Position numbers and translations under genes: made by a program. 5,907 nucleotides of DNA from contig JALVWV010000316.1 of assembly GCA_027023145.1 (NCBI GenBank), positions 1 through 5,907 of the forward strand, in the 5' to 3' direction. Source of the DNA: Campylobacteraceae bacterium (GTDB lineage Bacteria > Campylobacterota > Campylobacteria > Campylobacterales > Sulfurovaceae). Within the stretch, counting starts at the first letter, position 1, and every line of letters starts with the position of its first letter. This document shows positions 4,621-5,907 of the stretch, piece by piece. The notes beneath the pieces are model-generated. The model did no database searches. It was given only the letters and a program-made list of their open reading frames with translations, and was not told the origin of the DNA.

Positions 4621-5907
4621 CTTTCTTCACCAACGGCTCGATTGCCTTATCGTACGCAAAACAGCGATCCCGCCGACAGGCCAGCATCATCGCATCTTCC
4701 ACCGTTTTGTAGAGGATAAACGGATACGGCGTGGCTGCCTTGATGGCCTTACGCAGGGCGGGAAGCCGGTCGGGCTTGGCCTTGAGGACGATGTAGCCGC
4801 GTTGTTGCTCCAGTGCTGCCAGGACGCCGTAAGGAGCCGATGAGGGGTAGCGGTCAATCACCGGACTCCCCTGCTCCAAAATGGTTTGAGCCGCTGCACC
4901 ATACGACGGGGTATCGGTGAGGATTTCCAGCCGCATGAGATTTTCCGCCATCACCGGCAGAGCTGCGCGGTAGGCGTTGCCCTCCATCGAGGCGGGCGAG
5001 GCGAAATCCCCATCGCTGTCCATCCAGTGCCCCTGCGCACCGAAGCGCCGGATCGCCTCATCACTCAGCGTACGCGCCCGCACAAGGTAACGCTCCGTTT
5101 GTGTCGCTTCGTACGTATCGAGGAGTGCGAGGATCACAAAGGTATAATCCTCCATGAGTGCCGGGACTTTCGGGGCTTTGCCCGGCAAGACTTGATGGTA
5201 GAGTGTTCCCTTGACGTAGAGATGCTCCAGTAGAGCATCCATTGTCTCATGCGCCGTTTGTGCCAGAGTAGGGTCGGCTACCGACGCGGCATAGAGCCCG
5301 TGGATCATCAGCCCGTTCCATGCGCTGAGAAGTTTGTGGTCGATGAACGGATAGGGTTTGAGGGTGCGCAACTGGCGCAGCACTTCGACGGCTTGGGCTG
5401 CTTGGGCGGGATCGACCTTGATACGGGTATTGAGCCAGGGATTGCTCTGCCCGTGCTCGAAGTTCCCCTCCCAATTGATACCAAAATGCTCCAGCACCTT
5501 CTCCGCATCATCGATCCCGGTCTTTTTGAGCGCAGCAAGTGCTTCCTTGTAGGTGTAGACGAAGTAGTGCCCCTCTTCCGTATGCCCCGTCTCCGGGTCG
5601 AGACTGTCCGCATCGCTGGCACTGAAGTACAGTCCCCCTTTCCGGTATCGCGCCCCGAAGACCTGAGCCGTCTCCGTGATGATTTTCTTGTAGAGCGATT
5701 TGCCAGTCAGGCCATACGCAATCCCATACGCCTCAAGCAACTCGGCATTGGTATAGAGCATCTTCTCAAAATGGGGGATCCGCCACCGCGCATCGGTGCT
5801 GTAGCGATAGAAGCCCCCCTCGATCTGATCGTAGATCCCCCCTTCGGCCATGTGATCGAGCATCGCGGTGGCCATCTTCAGTGCCTTGGCATTGCCGGTG
5901 AGCCGAT
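4604..5907 (-). CDS. Thioredoxin domain-containing protein of the DUF255/YyaL (SPATA20-like) family, C-terminal part
   Basis: The frame enters at the right edge and ends at TGA 4606-4604, giving 433 visible residues. Family members are usually about 650-700 residues, so the N-terminal third, which holds the thioredoxin-like fold, lies outside the window. The internal ATG at 5875 is not the true start, because the frame continues upstream with RLTGNAKALK. Signature stretches, numbered from that Met, are GGIYDQ (12-17), GGFYRYS (20-26), HFEKMLY (35-41), SASDADS (85-91), the segment about 169-191 with R170, K173, D179 and the SAWNGLMI box, and CRRDRC near the end. These belong to the helical toroid (glycosidase-like) part of the family. 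The exact reaction is not established; members are thought to be redox or sugar-related. The gene is clearly richer in GC than the lipoprotein genes. Its 3' end is partly duplicated at 478-525. It lies 73 bases upstream of the long lipoprotein gene without a visible terminator, so read-through is possible. Confidence 0.95.
   Translation of the reverse strand, partial: RLTGNAKALKMATAMLDHMAEGGIYDQIEGGFYRYSTDARWRIPHFEKMLYTNAELLEAYGIAYGLTGKSLYKKIITETAQVFGARYRKGGLYFSASDADSLDPETGHTEEGHYFVYTYKEALAALKKTGIDDAEKVLEHFGINWEGNFEHGQSNPWLNTRIKVDPAQAAQAVEVLRQLRTLKPYPFIDHKLLSAWNGLMIHGLYAASVADPTLAQTAHETMDALLEHLYVKGTLYHQVLPGKAPKVPALMEDYTFVILALLDTYEATQTERYLVRARTLSDEAIRRFGAQGHWMDSDGDFASPASMEGNAYRAALPVMAENLMRLEILTDTPSYGAAAQTILEQGSPVIDRYPSSAPYGVLAALEQQRGYIVLKAKPDRLPALRKAIKAATPYPFILYKTVEDAMMLACRRDRCFAYDKAIEPLVKKVVENL

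Overview
The window reads almost entirely on the minus strand, so genes are listed right to left. It holds the 3' two-thirds of a thioredoxin/DUF255 (YyaL/SPATA20-type) gene (5907 to 4604), one complete and very long lipoprotein gene (4530 to 568, 1320 codons), and the first 134 codons of a second lipoprotein gene that leaves the window at base 1 (402 to 1). The two lipoproteins are paralogues: their first 134 residues align without a gap at about 57% identity, including lipobox Cys26 in both. No tRNA, rRNA, CRISPR array, transposase or integrase is visible.

The organism is a Gram-negative-type bacterium, judged by lipobox signal peptides and AAGGA-type ribosome binding sites. I lean weakly toward the Campylobacterota because of the T-rich promoter style and AT-rich genes, but the window does not prove this. 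Base composition changes sharply: sampled lines are roughly 60% GC in the DUF255 gene and about 35-42% in the central part of the long lipoprotein gene.

The long lipoprotein is mosaic. In order it has a signal peptide and lipobox (1-26), two helical repeats (about 56-167), a Pro/Thr linker made of slippage-prone DNA repeats (171-227), a PKD/Ig-like domain (about 232-315), and a large beta-propeller-like region with five canonical Asp-boxes (about 320-1320). That last region is interrupted at 1054-1189 by a tandem pair of 68-residue modules. It is probably a periplasmic or surface-anchored binding protein or glycan-active protein; its substrate cannot be told from the sequence.

The most informative structure is between the genes. 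A 33-base sequence spanning the 3' end of the DUF255 gene and its downstream flank (4588-4620) recurs exactly at 462-494, between the two lipoprotein genes. The second copy carries a decayed DUF255 C-terminal tail. This points to tandem duplication of a unit consisting of the DUF255 3' end plus a lipoprotein gene, or alternatively to cassette-like insertion at the DUF255 3' end. The perfect 33 bases stand inside otherwise well-diverged flanks, which suggests either a conserved function or recombination there. Nothing shows that the DUF255 protein and the lipoproteins act together.
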